In this document: positions 7,563-16,714 of the stretch, piece after piece | Position numbering within the stretch: position 1 is the stretch's first letter | How the letters are laid out: every line of letters starts with the position of its first letter | Assembly (NCBI RefSeq): GCF_004217545.1 | Contig: NZ_SHKY01000001.1 | Coordinates: 930,001 to 994,000 of the forward strand | Direction of reading: 5' to 3' | Source: Krasilnikovia cinnamomea | GTDB lineage: Bacteria; Actinomycetota; Actinomycetes; Mycobacteriales; Micromonosporaceae | Length of the DNA stretch: 64,000 nucleotides | Notes under the pieces: generated by a model | Told to the model about the DNA's origin: nothing | Database searches by the model: none | The model's input: only the letters and a program-made list of their open reading frames with translations | Position numbers and translations under genes: made by a program

Positions 7563-9386
7563 TCAGCGCCTGGCGGCAGCTCCGCTGTGCCCCGCCGGTG
7601 CGCTGCCGGGCACCACGACCGCTGCCGCGCCGCCGCCCCGGCGTACCGGCTCGGCGGCCGCGATCAGCTGGCCGTGCGGCCCGAACTCGATCGCGGTCAG
7701 GGCGCCCAGCTCCGGGGTGTCCGGCCCGAACGCGTGCCCCAGCGGGGCCAGCCCCGGCTGGAACTGGGTGCGGTACCCGACCTCCGCCTGGATCGTCGGG
7801 CTGTTGCGCTGCGAGGCGCGCGGCGCCGCGACCGCCTCGGGCAGGGACATGCCCAGTTCCAGGCGGTTCACCAGCACCTGCAACACGGTCGTGATGATCG
7901 ACGCGCCGCCGGGCGAGCCGAGCGCCAGCACCGGCCGGCCGTACTCGAACACGATCGTCGGGGACATCGAGCTGCGCGGCCGCTTGCCCGGGCCGGGCAG
8001 GTTCGGGTCCGGCGCGGTGCCCTGGGTGGGCGTGAAGTTGAAGTCCGTCAGCTCGTTGTTGAGCAGGAATCCGCGCCCGGGCACGACCATCGCGTTGCCG
8101 CCGGTCTGCTCGATCGTCAGGGTGTACTCGACGACGTTGCCCCACCGGTCGGCGACGGTCAGGTTGGTGGTGCTCTGGCCGTCCTCGACGCGGCCGCCGG
8201 GCACCCCGGCGGGGCAGCCGGAGGCGGTCAGCGGCGCCGGGGCCACCGGCTTGGTCAGGGCGCGCTCCGGGTCGATCAGGCACGCGCGGGCCTGCGCAAA
8301 ACCGTCGCTGAGCAGGGTGCGCAGCGTCGTGCGGGGGGTGCCGTCACCGACGTAGCGGTTGCGGTCGGCGAAGGCCAGGGCGCTGGCCTCCAGATACCGG
8401 TGCTGCGCCTGGATCAGCGGCAGGTGCCGCAGGTCGGCGGTCTCCAGGATGTTCAGGGCCTCCCCCACAGCGGTGCCACCGCTGGACGGGGTGGCCATGC
8501 CGTACACCGTGAGGCCGCGGTAGTCCGACCTGGTGGGGGCTGGATAGCGCACCCGGTAGCCGGCCAGGTCGGACAGTTGCAGGCCGCCCGGGCGGATCGG
8601 GAAGGCCCACGTCCCGATGGGATCCTCCGAGACCGGCGGCTGCTGCACCGTACGGACGAGGTCCGCACCGACCGGGCCACCGTAGAAGACGTCGGTCCCC
8701 TCCCGGGCGATGAGCCGGTAGGTGGCGGCGAGATCCGGGTTGCGCTGCACCGTGCCGACGGCGGGCGGCGCGCCACCGGGCAGGTACAGCTCGCGGGTCG
8801 CGTCGAACTGGCCGAACGCGGCGGCGTTGTCCGCGACCTGCTGCCGGAACGTGGCGTCCACGGCGAAGCCCTGTTCGGCGACGCGGGCGGCCGGGCGCAG
8901 CAGGCTGCTCAGCGGCCGGGTGCCCCACCGCCGCGCCGCGGCGGCCCAGGTCGCCAGGGTGCCGGGCACCCCCACCGACAGGCCGCTGACCCGGGCCTCC
9001 GGGAAGGCGTACGGCAGCCCGGTGGCCGGATCGACGAAGGTGTTCTCGGTCATCGTGGCCGGGCCCGCCTCGCGCCCGTCGATCGTGTGCACGGTGTGCC
9101 GCCGGGCGTCGTAGTACACGAAGAAGCCGCCACCGCCGATGCCGGCGGAGAACGGCTCCGTCACGCCGAGGGTGGCCGCGGCCGCCACCGCGGCGTCGAC
9201 CGCGTTTCCGCCGCGACGCAGCACGTCCAGGCCGACGGCGGTAGCCGTCGGGTCCACCGTGACCACGGCGCCGCCGTAGCCGTACGCGGTGGGTTGCTTC
9301 GGCGGCGCGGCGTGCGCCGGGCCCGGCTGGCCGGTGAGGACCAGGGTGGCCGTGGCGGCCAGCGCCGCGAGTGCTCGGAACCGCAT
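7563..9386 (-). CDS. ggt: Gamma-glutamyltransferase (secreted)
   Basis: This enzyme cleaves or transfers the gamma-glutamyl group of glutathione-like peptides outside the membrane. The 607-residue precursor has a Sec signal peptide (ALAALAATATLVLTGQPGPAHA). It has the large-subunit motif GGNAVDAAVAAAATLGVTEP and the GIGGGGFFVYYD block. The autoprocessing site is STTNLTVAD, with Thr406 as the predicted nucleophile of the small subunit. The small-subunit GFLLNNELTDF and GSPGGASIITTVLQ segments also fit the family. The ATG at 9386 has GGAGGAA just upstream. In an organism likely to use mycothiol, the substrate may be gamma-glutamyl peptides or amides rather than glutathione; this is inference. 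Divergent from the dehydrogenase-like lipoprotein gene. Confidence 0.93.
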   Translation of the reverse strand: MRFRALAALAATATLVLTGQPGPAHAAPPKQPTAYGYGGAVVTVDPTATAVGLDVLRRGGNAVDAAVAAAATLGVTEPFSAGIGGGGFFVYYDARRHTVHTIDGREAGPATMTENTFVDPATGLPYAFPEARVSGLSVGVPGTLATWAAAARRWGTRPLSSLLRPAARVAEQGFAVDATFRQQVADNAAAFGQFDATRELYLPGGAPPAVGTVQRNPDLAATYRLIAREGTDVFYGGPVGADLVRTVQQPPVSEDPIGTWAFPIRPGGLQLSDLAGYRVRYPAPTRSDYRGLTVYGMATPSSGGTAVGEALNILETADLRHLPLIQAQHRYLEASALAFADRNRYVGDGTPRTTLRTLLSDGFAQARACLIDPERALTKPVAPAPLTASGCPAGVPGGRVEDGQSTTNLTVADRWGNVVEYTLTIEQTGGNAMVVPGRGFLLNNELTDFNFTPTQGTAPDPNLPGPGKRPRSSMSPTIVFEYGRPVLALGSPGGASIITTVLQVLVNRLELGMSLPEAVAAPRASQRNSPTIQAEVGYRTQFQPGLAPLGHAFGPDTPELGALTAIEFGPHGQLIAAAEPVRRGGGAAAVVVPGSAPAGHSGAAARR

Positions 9387-9545
9387 CGTTCCTCCGGAAA
9401 GACAAAGTGGCCGGTCCATCTCTGCCTACCGGGGATCACGCACCGGCACAACCGGGACGCGGAGTTGTCATACCGGGCCCGGGCGGCGGAGTCGGGCGGC
9501 GGGATGGCACCGTGGAGGGCAACATCATCGGCGAAGGGAACCGAC

Positions 9546-10685
9546 GTGACCGCGACCCGGACCCGCCCACGCTGGGCGCTGGCGATCGTCACCGCGAGCG
9601 CGGCCCTCGTCGCGGCCTGCTCCGACGGCGGCGGCCCGCCCACTGACCCGCCGCCCCCGACGTCCGCGACACCGGCCCCCGGGCCGTCCGCCCCGGCGCG
9701 GTCACCCGCGCCGTCCACCGCGACCGGTACGCCGGACCTGTCCGCGCCGGAGACCGTCGCGACCGGGCTGGACGTGCCGTGGGGGCTCGCGCTGCGCTCC
9801 GACGGCAGCGCCCTGGTCGCCGAGCGCGATTCCGGCCGGATCCTGCAGCTGCGCCCCGGCGGCGGCGCGCCCCACGAGGTCTACCGGGTGCCCGGCGTGG
9901 CGCCGGCGGGCGAGGGCGGGCTGATGGGCCTGGCGATAGCGGCGGACCACGACCGCACGGGCTGGGTGTACGCGTACTTCACGGCCGCCCGCGACAACCG
10001 GATCGTCCGGTTCAAGCTGGGCGACGCCGCCGCCCCCGAGGTCATCTTCAAGGGCATCGACAAGGCCGACTTCCACGACGGCGGCCGGATCGCGTTCGGA
10101 CCCGACGGCATGCTGTACGCGGGGACCGGCGACGCCGGGGACCGCCCGTCCGCGCAGGACCCCGACGACTCCAACGGCAAGATCCTGCGGCTGACCCCGG
10201 ACGGCGACCCCGCGCCGGGCAACCCCGGCGGAAAGCCGGTGTGGAGCCTGGGCCACCGCAACGTGCAGGGCCTGGCCTGGTCGGCCGACGGGACGATGTA
10301 CGCCACCGAGTTCGGCCAGAACCGCTTCGACGAGGTCAACCTCATCCGGCCGGGCGCCAACTACGGCTGGCCCGAGGTCGAGGGCACCTCCGGCGACAGC
10401 CGCTACGTCAATCCGCTGGTGACGTGGTCCACGGAGGAGGCGTCACCGTCCGGCGCCGCCATCGCGGGCGACACCCTGTACGTGGCGGCACTGCGCGGGC
10501 AACGCCTGTGGACCGTACCCCTGCGCGGCGGCCCGCCCCGCGCCGAGCTGGTCGGCCGGTACGGACGGCTGCGCACCGTGGCGGTCGCGCCGGACGGGGC
10601 ACTGTGGCTCACGACATCAAACCGGGACGGTCGCGGCGACCCGCGCCCGGGCGACGATCGGATCCTGCGCTTTCCGGCCCGGTGA
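9546..10685 (+). CDS. PQQ-dependent sugar dehydrogenase-like lipoprotein (GSDH/sorbosone dehydrogenase family)
   Basis: A 379-residue six-bladed beta-propeller of the GSDH family, tethered as a lipoprotein: the leader ends LVAACSDGGG with a lipobox cysteine, followed by a Pro/Thr/Ser-rich linker. Family blocks are ATGLDVPWGLALRSDGSALVAERDSGRI, the catalytic-region segment FHDGGRIAFGPDGMLYAGTGDAGD, SLGHRNVQGLAW and EFGQNRFDEVNLI, plus the late GANYGWPEVEG. Members with PQQ oxidise aldoses or sorbosone; several actinobacterial members are uncharacterised. GTG 9546 is chosen because AAGGGA lies six bases upstream and the signal peptide follows. A single-gene unit ending at a hairpin. Confidence 0.88.
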   Translation: MTATRTRPRWALAIVTASAALVAACSDGGGPPTDPPPPTSATPAPGPSAPARSPAPSTATGTPDLSAPETVATGLDVPWGLALRSDGSALVAERDSGRILQLRPGGGAPHEVYRVPGVAPAGEGGLMGLAIAADHDRTGWVYAYFTAARDNRIVRFKLGDAAAPEVIFKGIDKADFHDGGRIAFGPDGMLYAGTGDAGDRPSAQDPDDSNGKILRLTPDGDPAPGNPGGKPVWSLGHRNVQGLAWSADGTMYATEFGQNRFDEVNLIRPGANYGWPEVEGTSGDSRYVNPLVTWSTEEASPSGAAIAGDTLYVAALRGQRLWTVPLRGGPPRAELVGRYGRLRTVAVAPDGALWLTTSNRDGRGDPRPGDDRILRFPAR

Positions 10686-10712
10686 GCGGGCAGCCGGCCT
10701 TCCGGCCCGCTC
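10684..10712. terminator. Hairpin between convergent genes
   Basis: GAGCGGG (10684-10690) pairs with CCCGCTC (10706-10712), with an inner GCCGG/CCGG helix around a CCTT loop. The stem starts within the stop codon of the sugar dehydrogenase-like gene. Confidence 0.55.
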
Positions 10713-10729
10713 AGCCGGCCGGCGCTGGG

Positions 10730-10987
10730 TCAGACGGTCGCGTTCGCCGGGGGTAGGAGCGGCAGATGCGAGATCACGGCAGCGTACTGCGCGATCTGAC
10801 GACCGTTGATCACGACTCCGAAGGTGCGGAGCTGTTCTTGGATCGCCTGCGCGACGGCATCCTCGGACTGGCCGCGGTGCGTCTGCATGACCTTGTTGAC
10901 GACATAGTCAACACGAAGCTGTACCTGCCAGCCTGCGGGACGGCTACCACCCGTGCTGGCAAGGTTTACGGGGGCGACGGGTTCCAT
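10730..10987 (-). CDS. Small hypothetical protein (85 aa)
   Basis: I do not recognise this family. The product would be a soluble 85-residue protein. It begins MEPVAPVNLASTGGSRPAG, then has a charged helix-forming centre (KVMQTHRGQSEDAVAQAIQ) and a hydrophobic C-terminal half. No signal peptide, cysteine or catalytic motif is seen. Codon use is less GC-biased at third positions than in neighbours (CTT, CGT, GTT, TAT, CTA occur). That can mean a recently acquired or weakly selected gene, or that the frame is not coding. No clear ribosome site precedes ATG 10987. A GATACT box lies a few bases upstream, consistent with a leaderless transcript. An upstream start at 11044 would add 19 residues. 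Confidence 0.5.
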   Translation of the reverse strand: MEPVAPVNLASTGGSRPAGWQVQLRVDYVVNKVMQTHRGQSEDAVAQAIQEQLRTFGVVINGRQIAQYAAVISHLPLLPPANATV

Positions 10988-11117
10988 GCGCTCGAGTATC
11001 GGGAGGGTGCACACCACACCGGAAGGCCGCCGGGGCGCGTGCAACCGGACTGCACCCCGATCACACCGAGCTCTCCATCAAACGGCCAACCCGGCCACCG
11101 CTTCGGCGATCTCGGGC

Positions 11118-11140
11118 TATCCGGGCGTTACGCCCGGATA
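11118..11140 (-). terminator. Hairpin terminator
   Basis: A perfect 10-bp stem, TATCCGGGCG and CGCCCGGATA, closes a TTA loop. It lies 35 bases beyond the stop of the HAD phosphatase gene on the minus strand. Confidence 0.65.
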
Positions 11141-11175
11141 CCCACCGGTAGGCGCACCGGGGCCTACGGCACCTG

Positions 11176-11835
11176 TCACCGCAGCTTAGCGATCACGTCC
11201 GCGGTCAGGTCATCCAGGTCGTCGACGACCAGGCCAGCCAACGCGAGGGCGTCCGGCGCGGGCGGGTACTCGCCGTGCGGCACGGCGACCACGGCCAGCC
11301 CGGCGGCAGCGGCCGCGCGCAACCCGTTGCTGGAGTCCTCGACCGCGGCACAGTCGCCCGGCGCCAGCCCCAGCCGCCGCGCGGCGGCCAGGTAGACGTC
11401 GGGGGCGGGCTTGCCCCGCTCCACCTCCTCGGTCGACAAGGTGACCTGGAACGCGTCGGCCAGCCCCGCGGTGGCCAGCACCTGGTCGATGAGGATCCGG
11501 GCGGACGAGCTGGCCAGGGCCAGGGGAAACCGCTCGCCCAGGCGGCGGACCGCCGCCACGGCGCCGGGGATCAGCGGCAGGGCGTCGGCGTAGCGCTGCG
11601 CCATGCGGCCCAGCACGTCGTCGGCCACCTCCCGCGGGGTACGCCCCACGCCCACGTCCTCGCTGAGGTGGCGCGACCACTCGCCGGTGCTCATGCCCAT
11701 CATCCGCTGCTGGGTGTCCGGCAGGAACGCGCGCCCGTGCTCGGCGACGTACGCCCGGCGGACCTCCTCCCACACACCCTCGGTGTCGATGATGACCCCG
11801 TCGAGGTCGAACACCACCGCCGCGATGCCGCTCAC
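11176..11835 (-). CDS. HAD superfamily IA phosphatase / beta-phosphoglucomutase-like
   Basis: A 219-residue haloacid-dehalogenase hydrolase. Motif I is VVFDLDGVIIDTE with the nucleophile and acid/base aspartates. Motif II is ALASSSARILID. Motif III has Lys in ERGKPAPDVYLAAARRLG, and motif IV is CAAVEDSSNGLRAA. The cap domain (about 20-85) is helical, and the KPAPDVYL and EDSSNG signatures are those of the beta-phosphoglucomutase/GS1 branch. The substrate is thus probably a sugar phosphate or nucleotide phosphate. The GTG start overlaps the stop of the luciferase-like gene upstream (GTGA), so the two are translated together. Confidence 0.88.
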   Translation of the reverse strand: MSGIAAVVFDLDGVIIDTEGVWEEVRRAYVAEHGRAFLPDTQQRMMGMSTGEWSRHLSEDVGVGRTPREVADDVLGRMAQRYADALPLIPGAVAAVRRLGERFPLALASSSARILIDQVLATAGLADAFQVTLSTEEVERGKPAPDVYLAAARRLGLAPGDCAAVEDSSNGLRAAAAAGLAVVAVPHGEYPPAPDALALAGLVVDDLDDLTADVIAKLR

Positions 11836-12704
11836 AGGGCCTCGGCCGCGGGGATCAGCTCGTTGGAGAAGATCTCGTACTGGTCGAGATCCCAGGCATT
11901 GCGCAGGCTGCCGTGGGCCACCGTGAAGCCGAGCCCGGCCAGCCGGCGCAGGTCGTCGATGATCTCGCCGACCCGTTCGCCCTTCTCGCCGAGGTCGAAG
12001 TTGTACAGCACGGTCTTCTCGATCTCGGCGTAGTCGCGGCCCACCGCCGCGCAGTGCCGCTGCAGCACCTCGAGCTTGTGCTGCACGTCGGGGCCGCCGA
12101 ACAGGTTGCAGGCGTCGCCGTACTTCGCCACGAACAGCAGGGTCTTCTTCTCCCCGCCGCCGCCGATCAGGATCGGGATGCGCGGCCGGGCCAGCGGCGG
12201 CGGCGAGTTGAGCAGCCGCCCGAGGCGGTAGTGCCGGCCCTCGTACGCGGTCTCGTCGCCGTCGAACATCCGGCGGCAGATCTGCAGCGCCTCCTCCAGG
12301 CGCTCGAACCGCTCGGCGGTGGGCGGGAACGGCAGCCCGAGCCCGAGCGACTCCTCCTCGTTCCAGGCGGCGCCGATGCCGAGCATCGCCCGGCCGCCGG
12401 AGAGCACGTCGAGGGTGGTGACCGCCTTGGCCAGCAGGCCGGGCTCGCGATACACCACGCCGGTCACCAGCGTCAGCAGCTTGGCCCGGCGGGTGTGCGC
12501 GGCCAGGAAGCCCAGGGTCGTGTACGCCTCGAGCATCTCCTGCTCGGGCGGGCCGATGACCCCGATCTGCCACAGGTGGTCCATCACGCTGATCCGCTCG
12601 AATCCGGCCTCGTCGGCCGCCGCGGCCACCTCGCCGAGGACCGCGCCGAGCCGAGGCGCGCCCTCGGGCCAGGTGAAGCTGGAGATGTGCAGGCCGAGTT
12701 TCAC
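11832..12704 (-). CDS. LLM class F420-dependent oxidoreductase
   Basis: A 290-residue luciferase-like TIM-barrel oxidoreductase. Typical blocks are the start MKLGLHISSFTWP, the barrel-lining EAGFERISVMDHLWQIGV and the LLTLVTGVVYREPGLLAKAVTTLDVLSGGR segment. It also has the cofactor-phosphate loop region GIGAAWNEEE and the PRIPILIGGGGEKKTL strand. Members of this class in actinobacteria mostly use coenzyme F420, some use FMN. The substrate is unknown. GTG 12704 is chosen as start because AAAGGA lies about eight bases upstream. Coupled by a four-base overlap to the HAD phosphatase gene. Confidence 0.87.
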   Translation of the reverse strand: MKLGLHISSFTWPEGAPRLGAVLGEVAAAADEAGFERISVMDHLWQIGVIGPPEQEMLEAYTTLGFLAAHTRRAKLLTLVTGVVYREPGLLAKAVTTLDVLSGGRAMLGIGAAWNEEESLGLGLPFPPTAERFERLEEALQICRRMFDGDETAYEGRHYRLGRLLNSPPPLARPRIPILIGGGGEKKTLLFVAKYGDACNLFGGPDVQHKLEVLQRHCAAVGRDYAEIEKTVLYNFDLGEKGERVGEIIDDLRRLAGLGFTVAHGSLRNAWDLDQYEIFSNELIPAAEAL

Positions 12705-12821
12705 GGCAGGTCCTTTCGCCGGGCGGACGGATCGCCGGGGATGTCCCCGGAACGATCCTCCTGCACCCTAGCTCCCACCACCGACGCGCATGGGCCCGAT
12801 GGGTTGCCGTCCCGTGGACGG

Positions 12822-12849
12822 TTGACGCGCCGGACGAGCTTGCTAGGTT
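12822..12849 (+). promoter_or_regulatory. Sigma-70-type promoter for the glycosyltransferase gene
   Basis: TTGACG (12822-12827) and TAGGTT (12844-12849) are separated by 16 bases. This resembles the housekeeping actinobacterial promoter. The start codon at 12900 follows a GAGGAG ribosome site. Confidence 0.55.
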
Positions 12850-12899
12850 GAACCGCGACGCGCCTCCCCCGCGTCGAGACTGTCCGAGGAGTCACCGCC

Positions 12900-13865
12900 A
12901 TGCCTTCCTCGCGGCCCCCGTACGCCCTGCCGCGCGACCCAGCGTCGTCACCGACCGTGAGCGTCGTGATCCCCGTCCGGAACGAGGAGGAGAATCTGCC
13001 CCTCGTCCTGGAGGGCCTGCCCCCGGTCGACGAGGTGATCGTGGTCGACGGCGGCTCCACCGACGACACCGTCGCCGTGGCCCGGGAGATCCGCCCCGAC
13101 GCCGTGCTCGTCCGGCAGACCCGCACCGGCAAGGGCAACGCCCTGGTCTGCGGGCTCGCCGTCGCCAGCGGCGACATCGTGGTCACCCTCAACGGCGACG
13201 GCTCGGCCGACCCGGGCGAGCTGCCCCGGTTCGTGGACGCGCTGCTGTCCGGCGCGCAGGTGGCGCACGGCTCCCGGTACCGCCACGGCGGTGCGCAGAG
13301 GGGCGGCCCGCGCCTCGAACGGCTCGCCGACCGGCTGCTGTGCGGGCTGGTCAACGCGGTCTTCGGCACCCGCTTCACCGATCTCGGGTACGGCTACAAC
13401 GCGTACCGGCGCGAGGTGCTGCCGATGCTCGACCTGCCCGCGCCGAGCCGGCCCGGGACGCGCCGCGGCGCCCGGACCTGGGGTGACGGGCCGGAGATCG
13501 GGCCGCTGCTCACCCTGCGGACGGGCACGGCACGGCTGCGGATCGTGGAGGTGGCCAGCATCGGCTACCCGCGCATTCACGGGCCGTCGCAGCGGCGGGC
13601 CCTGCGCGGCCTGGGCTGGGCGTTGCGGGCGGCGTGGAACGAGTACCCGCGGCGGCGCTCCGCCCGCCCGCCGGACACCACCGCGCCCCGGGCGGTCCCG
13701 GAGCGCGGTGTGCCCGACGCGGGCGTGTCCGGGGCCCGGCACGCGGCCGCCCGGGTATCGGTCAGCCGCCGGCCCGCGCGCGCAGCCGGGGCAGGATCTG
13801 CTGGCCGTACAGCTGCAGGAAGCGGTTCTGGTCCGGGCCGGGTGCGTGGAAGACCAGGTGCTTGA
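12900..13865 (+). CDS. Glycosyltransferase family 2 protein
   Basis: A 321-residue GT-A fold enzyme that transfers a sugar from an NDP-sugar, or a related polyprenyl-phosphate mannosyl/glucosyl synthase. Motifs are [15 protein letters not shown] (nucleotide site), [15 protein letters not shown], the [10 protein letters not shown] turn and the acidic [15 protein letters not shown], corresponding to the DxD metal site. [20 protein letters not shown] segment also fits the family. There are no membrane helices. The last 70 or so residues are low-complexity Arg/Ala/Gly/Pro, and about 35 of them are encoded opposite the end of fgd. The gene therefore overlaps its convergent neighbour by 104 bases, and the true functional protein may end earlier. 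Confidence 0.85.
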   Translation: MPSSRPPYALPRDPASSPTVSVVIPVRNEEENLPLVLEGLPPVDEVIVVDGGSTDDTVAVAREIRPDAVLVRQTRTGKGNALVCGLAVASGDIVVTLNGDGSADPGELPRFVDALLSGAQVAHGSRYRHGGAQRGGPRLERLADRLLCGLVNAVFGTRFTDLGYGYNAYRREVLPMLDLPAPSRPGTRRGARTWGDGPEIGPLLTLRTGTARLRIVEVASIGYPRIHGPSQRRALRGLGWALRAAWNEYPRRRSARPPDTTAPRAVPERGVPDAGVSGARHAAARVSVSRRPARAAGAGSAGRTAAGSGSGPGRVRGRPGA

Positions 13866-14766
13866 AGCCCATGTCGAGGTACTCGGCGACCTTCGCCGCG
13901 TGCTCGTCGGGGTCGGCGGAGACGATCCATCGCGTCGCGGTGCGTTCCACCGGCAGCGCGTCGGCGCGGCGCTGCATCTCGATGGGGTCCTCGACGCCGG
14001 TCTTCTCCTCGGGTGACAGGGCCAGCGCACCCCAGTAGTGGGTGTCGTTGCGGGCCTGCTCCAGGTCCGGGTCGAAGGACACCTTCACCTCGATCATGAG
14101 GTCCAGGTCGTCCACCGACCGGTCCGCCTTCTCCGCGCCCTCCCGTACGGCCGGCAGCAGGGTGTCGGTGTAGAGGGCGTGGCCCTTGCCGCTGGTGGTG
14201 ATGAACCCGTCCGCGACCCGCCCGGCCAGCCGGGTCGCCGCCGGACCGGAGGCACCGATGTAGATCGGCACCGGCTGTTCGGGCTTGTCGTAGATCGTCG
14301 CCAGCTCGGTCCGGTAGTAGGTGCCCTCGAACGTCACCCTGTCCTCTGTCCACAACCGCCGGATCAGCGCCACGGCCTCCTTGAGCCGGGCGAAGCGCTC
14401 CTTGCCGTCGGGCCACTGTGTGCCCAGCGGCACCTCGTTGAGCGATTCCCCGGAACCCACCCCGAGGATGATCCGGCCGGGGGCGAGGCAGCCCAGGGTG
14501 GCGAACGCCTGGGCGACGACCGCCGGGTGGTAGCGGAACGTGGGCGTCAGCACGCTCGTGCCGATCAGGACCCGTTCGGTGCGGGCGGCCAGCGCACCCA
14601 GCCAGGGCAGCGCCGCCGGGGCGTGCCCCCCGTCGTGGCGCCACGGCTGGAAGTGGTCGCTGACGAACACCGAGTCGAAGCCCAGCCGCTCCGCCTCGAC
14701 GCCGTACGAAAGCAGCTCGGTCGGCGGGAACTGTTCCGCCGACGCCTTGTAGCCGAAGCGAATCAT
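13762..14766 (-). CDS. fgd: F420-dependent glucose-6-phosphate dehydrogenase
   Basis: This enzyme oxidises glucose 6-phosphate to 6-phosphogluconolactone and reduces F420, supplying F420H2. The 334-residue protein tracks the mycobacterial enzyme closely. It shares [15 protein letters not shown], the active-site [16 protein letters not shown] (Asp, His, Trp), [26 protein letters not shown] and [10 protein letters not shown] with the catalytic-region Glu. It also shares the phosphate-binding lysine in [31 protein letters not shown], and [16 protein letters not shown] near the end. It starts only 10 bases after the stop of the sigma-glucanase fusion. A TAGGGT box seven bases before the ATG suggests a separate leaderless promoter as well. 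Confidence 0.93.
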   Translation of the reverse strand: MIRFGYKASAEQFPPTELLSYGVEAERLGFDSVFVSDHFQPWRHDGGHAPAALPWLGALAARTERVLIGTSVLTPTFRYHPAVVAQAFATLGCLAPGRIILGVGSGESLNEVPLGTQWPDGKERFARLKEAVALIRRLWTEDRVTFEGTYYRTELATIYDKPEQPVPIYIGASGPAATRLAGRVADGFITTSGKGHALYTDTLLPAVREGAEKADRSVDDLDLMIEVKVSFDPDLEQARNDTHYWGALALSPEEKTGVEDPIEMQRRADALPVERTATRWIVSADPDEHAAKVAEYLDMGFKHLVFHAPGPDQNRFLQLYGQQILPRLRARAGG

Positions 14767-14776
14767 GGTCTCGACC

Positions 14777-16714
14777 CTATCCCGCGGCCCGGTACGCCTT
14801 CCCGGCCTCGGTCGGGGTCGAGCCGTTGCGGTAGAGCCCGAAGTCGGCGCTGTCGCCCACGGCGGGCAGCCCGAACCAGGCGTAGCGCTCCACGTACCGG
14901 CGTGCCTGGAGTCCGGCCGTGCTGCCCCTGATGAACGCGGCCTGCTGGGCCCCGGTCGGGTACTTCGGGGAGCCGCCGAAGTTCGCCAGCCCGAACTCGG
15001 TGACCCAGATCGGCAGCCCGTACCGGCGGTGCACCGCGTCGACGTAGCTCAGGAAGTGCCCGACCGCGGCGGGGCCGAAGTCGGAGCCGTACCAGTGCAG
15101 GGTGATGAAGTCGACGCGCCGTCCCTGGGCCTTGGCGCCGGACATGAACCGGTCGAGCCAGCCACCCGGGGCGTCGCCGCCGTACGCCACCGCCGGGCTG
15201 CCCAGGCGCAAGCCGGTCCGTTCCAGCCGGGGCCACAGCTCGAGGGCCTGCTCCACGGTCAGGTTGGCCTGGGCTGGCAGATCCGGCTCGTTGAAGCCGA
15301 GCAGCACCCGGCCGGCGCGCCGGGCCCGGGCGAGAGTCGCGTCGGTGACGGCGGCCCGGCCCCAGATCATCGGCACGTACTCGACCCCGGCGGGTCCGCG
15401 CATGTCGGCGTTGTCGGGCGCCCAGTTGTAGTACCAGCCCGCGCCGACGTCGCCGAGCGCCCCCGACAGGCCGGGAAACTTCCAGACGCCGACGCCCTTC
15501 TTGGCCGCGACGGCGGCCGGGGCCTTCCGCGTCGTCCGCCGCGCGGGGGCGCCGGTGGTGGCCGGGGCGGAGGCCGACGTGACGCTCGGGGCGGGCGACG
15601 ACGGCCGCGGCTGCGGCGCCCCGGTGGCGAACGCGACCGCGGCGGGCGGGGTGCCGGGCCGGTCGTCGGAGTGCCGCAACGCCACCGCGGCCCCGCCGCC
15701 CGCGACGGCCCCGGCCGCGAGCACCGCGGTGAGCACACGCCGGGCGACGCCACCGGCGATCACCTTGCCCAGCGCCGCCGCATGCCCACCGCCCTTCACC
15801 GCCGCACCCTGACCCAGCGCCGCGCTCTGCCCGCCGCCGTGCCCGGCAGCGCCCTTGCCCACCGCCACCGGATGGCCGCCGCCCTGCCCCGCCACGCCCT
15901 TGCCCCACGCCACCGCAGGGCCGCCGCCATGGGCCGCCGCGATCGACGGTCCGAGGGTGGCGGCCGGAGGCAGCGGGACCAGCGCCATGCCGACCAGGAG
16001 ACGCTCGGCCGCGACCAGGCCGGACCAGGCCGGCGCGCAGTGTGGGCAGTCCCGGGTGTGCCGGGCGATCCGCTTGCGCCACAGCGCGGTGGGGTGGCCG
16101 TCCCAGTCGCCGACGACCAGCCGCAGGTCCGGGCAGGGGCGCGGGGCGGCCAGCGCCCGGACCACCACCCGGGCCGTCTCCAGCTGGCCCTTCATGCGCT
16201 GGACCCGGACCGCCGCGTGCTGACGGGTCACCCCGAGAGCCGTGACGATCTCGTCGCGGGTCAGTTCCCCGGACGCCTCCAGCCACCACAACGAGAGCAG
16301 TTCCCGGTTGTCCTCGTCGAGCCAGCGGGTCGCCTCGGCGGTCTCCCGGCGCTGCCCGGACAGTTCCAGGCGGGTGATGGCCAGATCGGTGAAGTCGGCG
16401 CCCGGGTCGCGGATGTCGGCGTCCACGAGAGCGTCCGGGGCGCCGCGCCGCAGCCGTACCCGCTCGCGCACCTGCCGTACCGTGATCGCCACCAGCCAGG
16501 ACCGGAACGCCTCCGGGTCCCGCAGGTCCGCCAGGTTGCGCAGCACCCGCAGCATGGTGTCCTGGACGACGTCGTCGACGTCGGTGTGGCCTTCGAGGGC
16601 GCGGCCGACGATCGTGTAGACCAGCGGCAGGTAGCCCGCGATGAGCCGGTCCACCGCGGCCTGGTCACCGGCGCGGGCTGCCAGGACGGTCGCGGTGTCG
16701 GGTTGCTCCGGCAT
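14777..16714 (-). CDS. One-chain ECF sigma factor / zinc anti-sigma motif / TM helix / GH128-type glycoside hydrolase
   Basis: A 645-residue fusion. Residues 5-85 carry ECF sigma region 2 ([37 protein letters not shown]). Residues 130-190 carry region 4 ([22 protein letters not shown] then [14 protein letters not shown]). Residues 219-226 read HTRDCPHC, the His-x3-Cys-x2-Cys motif of zinc anti-sigma domains. Residues 261-320 are a Gly/His/Ala-rich repeat linker (GKG...GGGH units). A single membrane helix lies at about 323-346, then a Pro/Ser/Thr spacer. Residues 406-644 form a glycosyl-hydrolase catalytic-core domain (Asl1/GH128 type). Its two likely catalytic glutamates lie in GFNEPDLP (about 475) and WVTEFG (about 573). 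Characterised GH128 enzymes cut beta-1,3-glucan. The layout predicts a membrane-bound sigma factor with an outside glucan-binding or cleaving sensor. ATG 16714 has AGAGG upstream. fgd follows by 10 bases. Confidence 0.88.
   Translation of the reverse strand: MPEQPDTATVLAARAGDQAAVDRLIAGYLPLVYTIVGRALEGHTDVDDVVQDTMLRVLRNLADLRDPEAFRSWLVAITVRQVRERVRLRRGAPDALVDADIRDPGADFTDLAITRLELSGQRRETAEATRWLDEDNRELLSLWWLEASGELTRDEIVTALGVTRQHAAVRVQRMKGQLETARVVVRALAAPRPCPDLRLVVGDWDGHPTALWRKRIARHTRDCPHCAPAWSGLVAAERLLVGMALVPLPPAATLGPSIAAAHGGGPAVAWGKGVAGQGGGHPVAVGKGAAGHGGGQSAALGQGAAVKGGGHAAALGKVIAGGVARRVLTAVLAAGAVAGGGAAVALRHSDDRPGTPPAAVAFATGAPQPRPSSPAPSVTSASAPATTGAPARRTTRKAPAAVAAKKGVGVWKFPGLSGALGDVGAGWYYNWAPDNADMRGPAGVEYVPMIWGRAAVTDATLARARRAGRVLLGFNEPDLPAQANLTVEQALELWPRLERTGLRLGSPAVAYGGDAPGGWLDRFMSGAKAQGRRVDFITLHWYGSDFGPAAVGHFLSYVDAVHRRYGLPIWVTEFGLANFGGSPKYPTGAQQAAFIRGSTAGLQARRYVERYAWFGLPAVGDSADFGLYRNGSTPTEAGKAYRAAG

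Noticed and set aside
7527..10685. A very long plus-strand open frame covering the gamma-glutamyltransferase gene and running into the sugar-dehydrogenase gene
   Set aside because: The first two thirds are the antisense shadow of the clear gamma-glutamyltransferase. High GC removes stop codons. Only the part from GTG 9546 has a leader, lipobox and family motifs.
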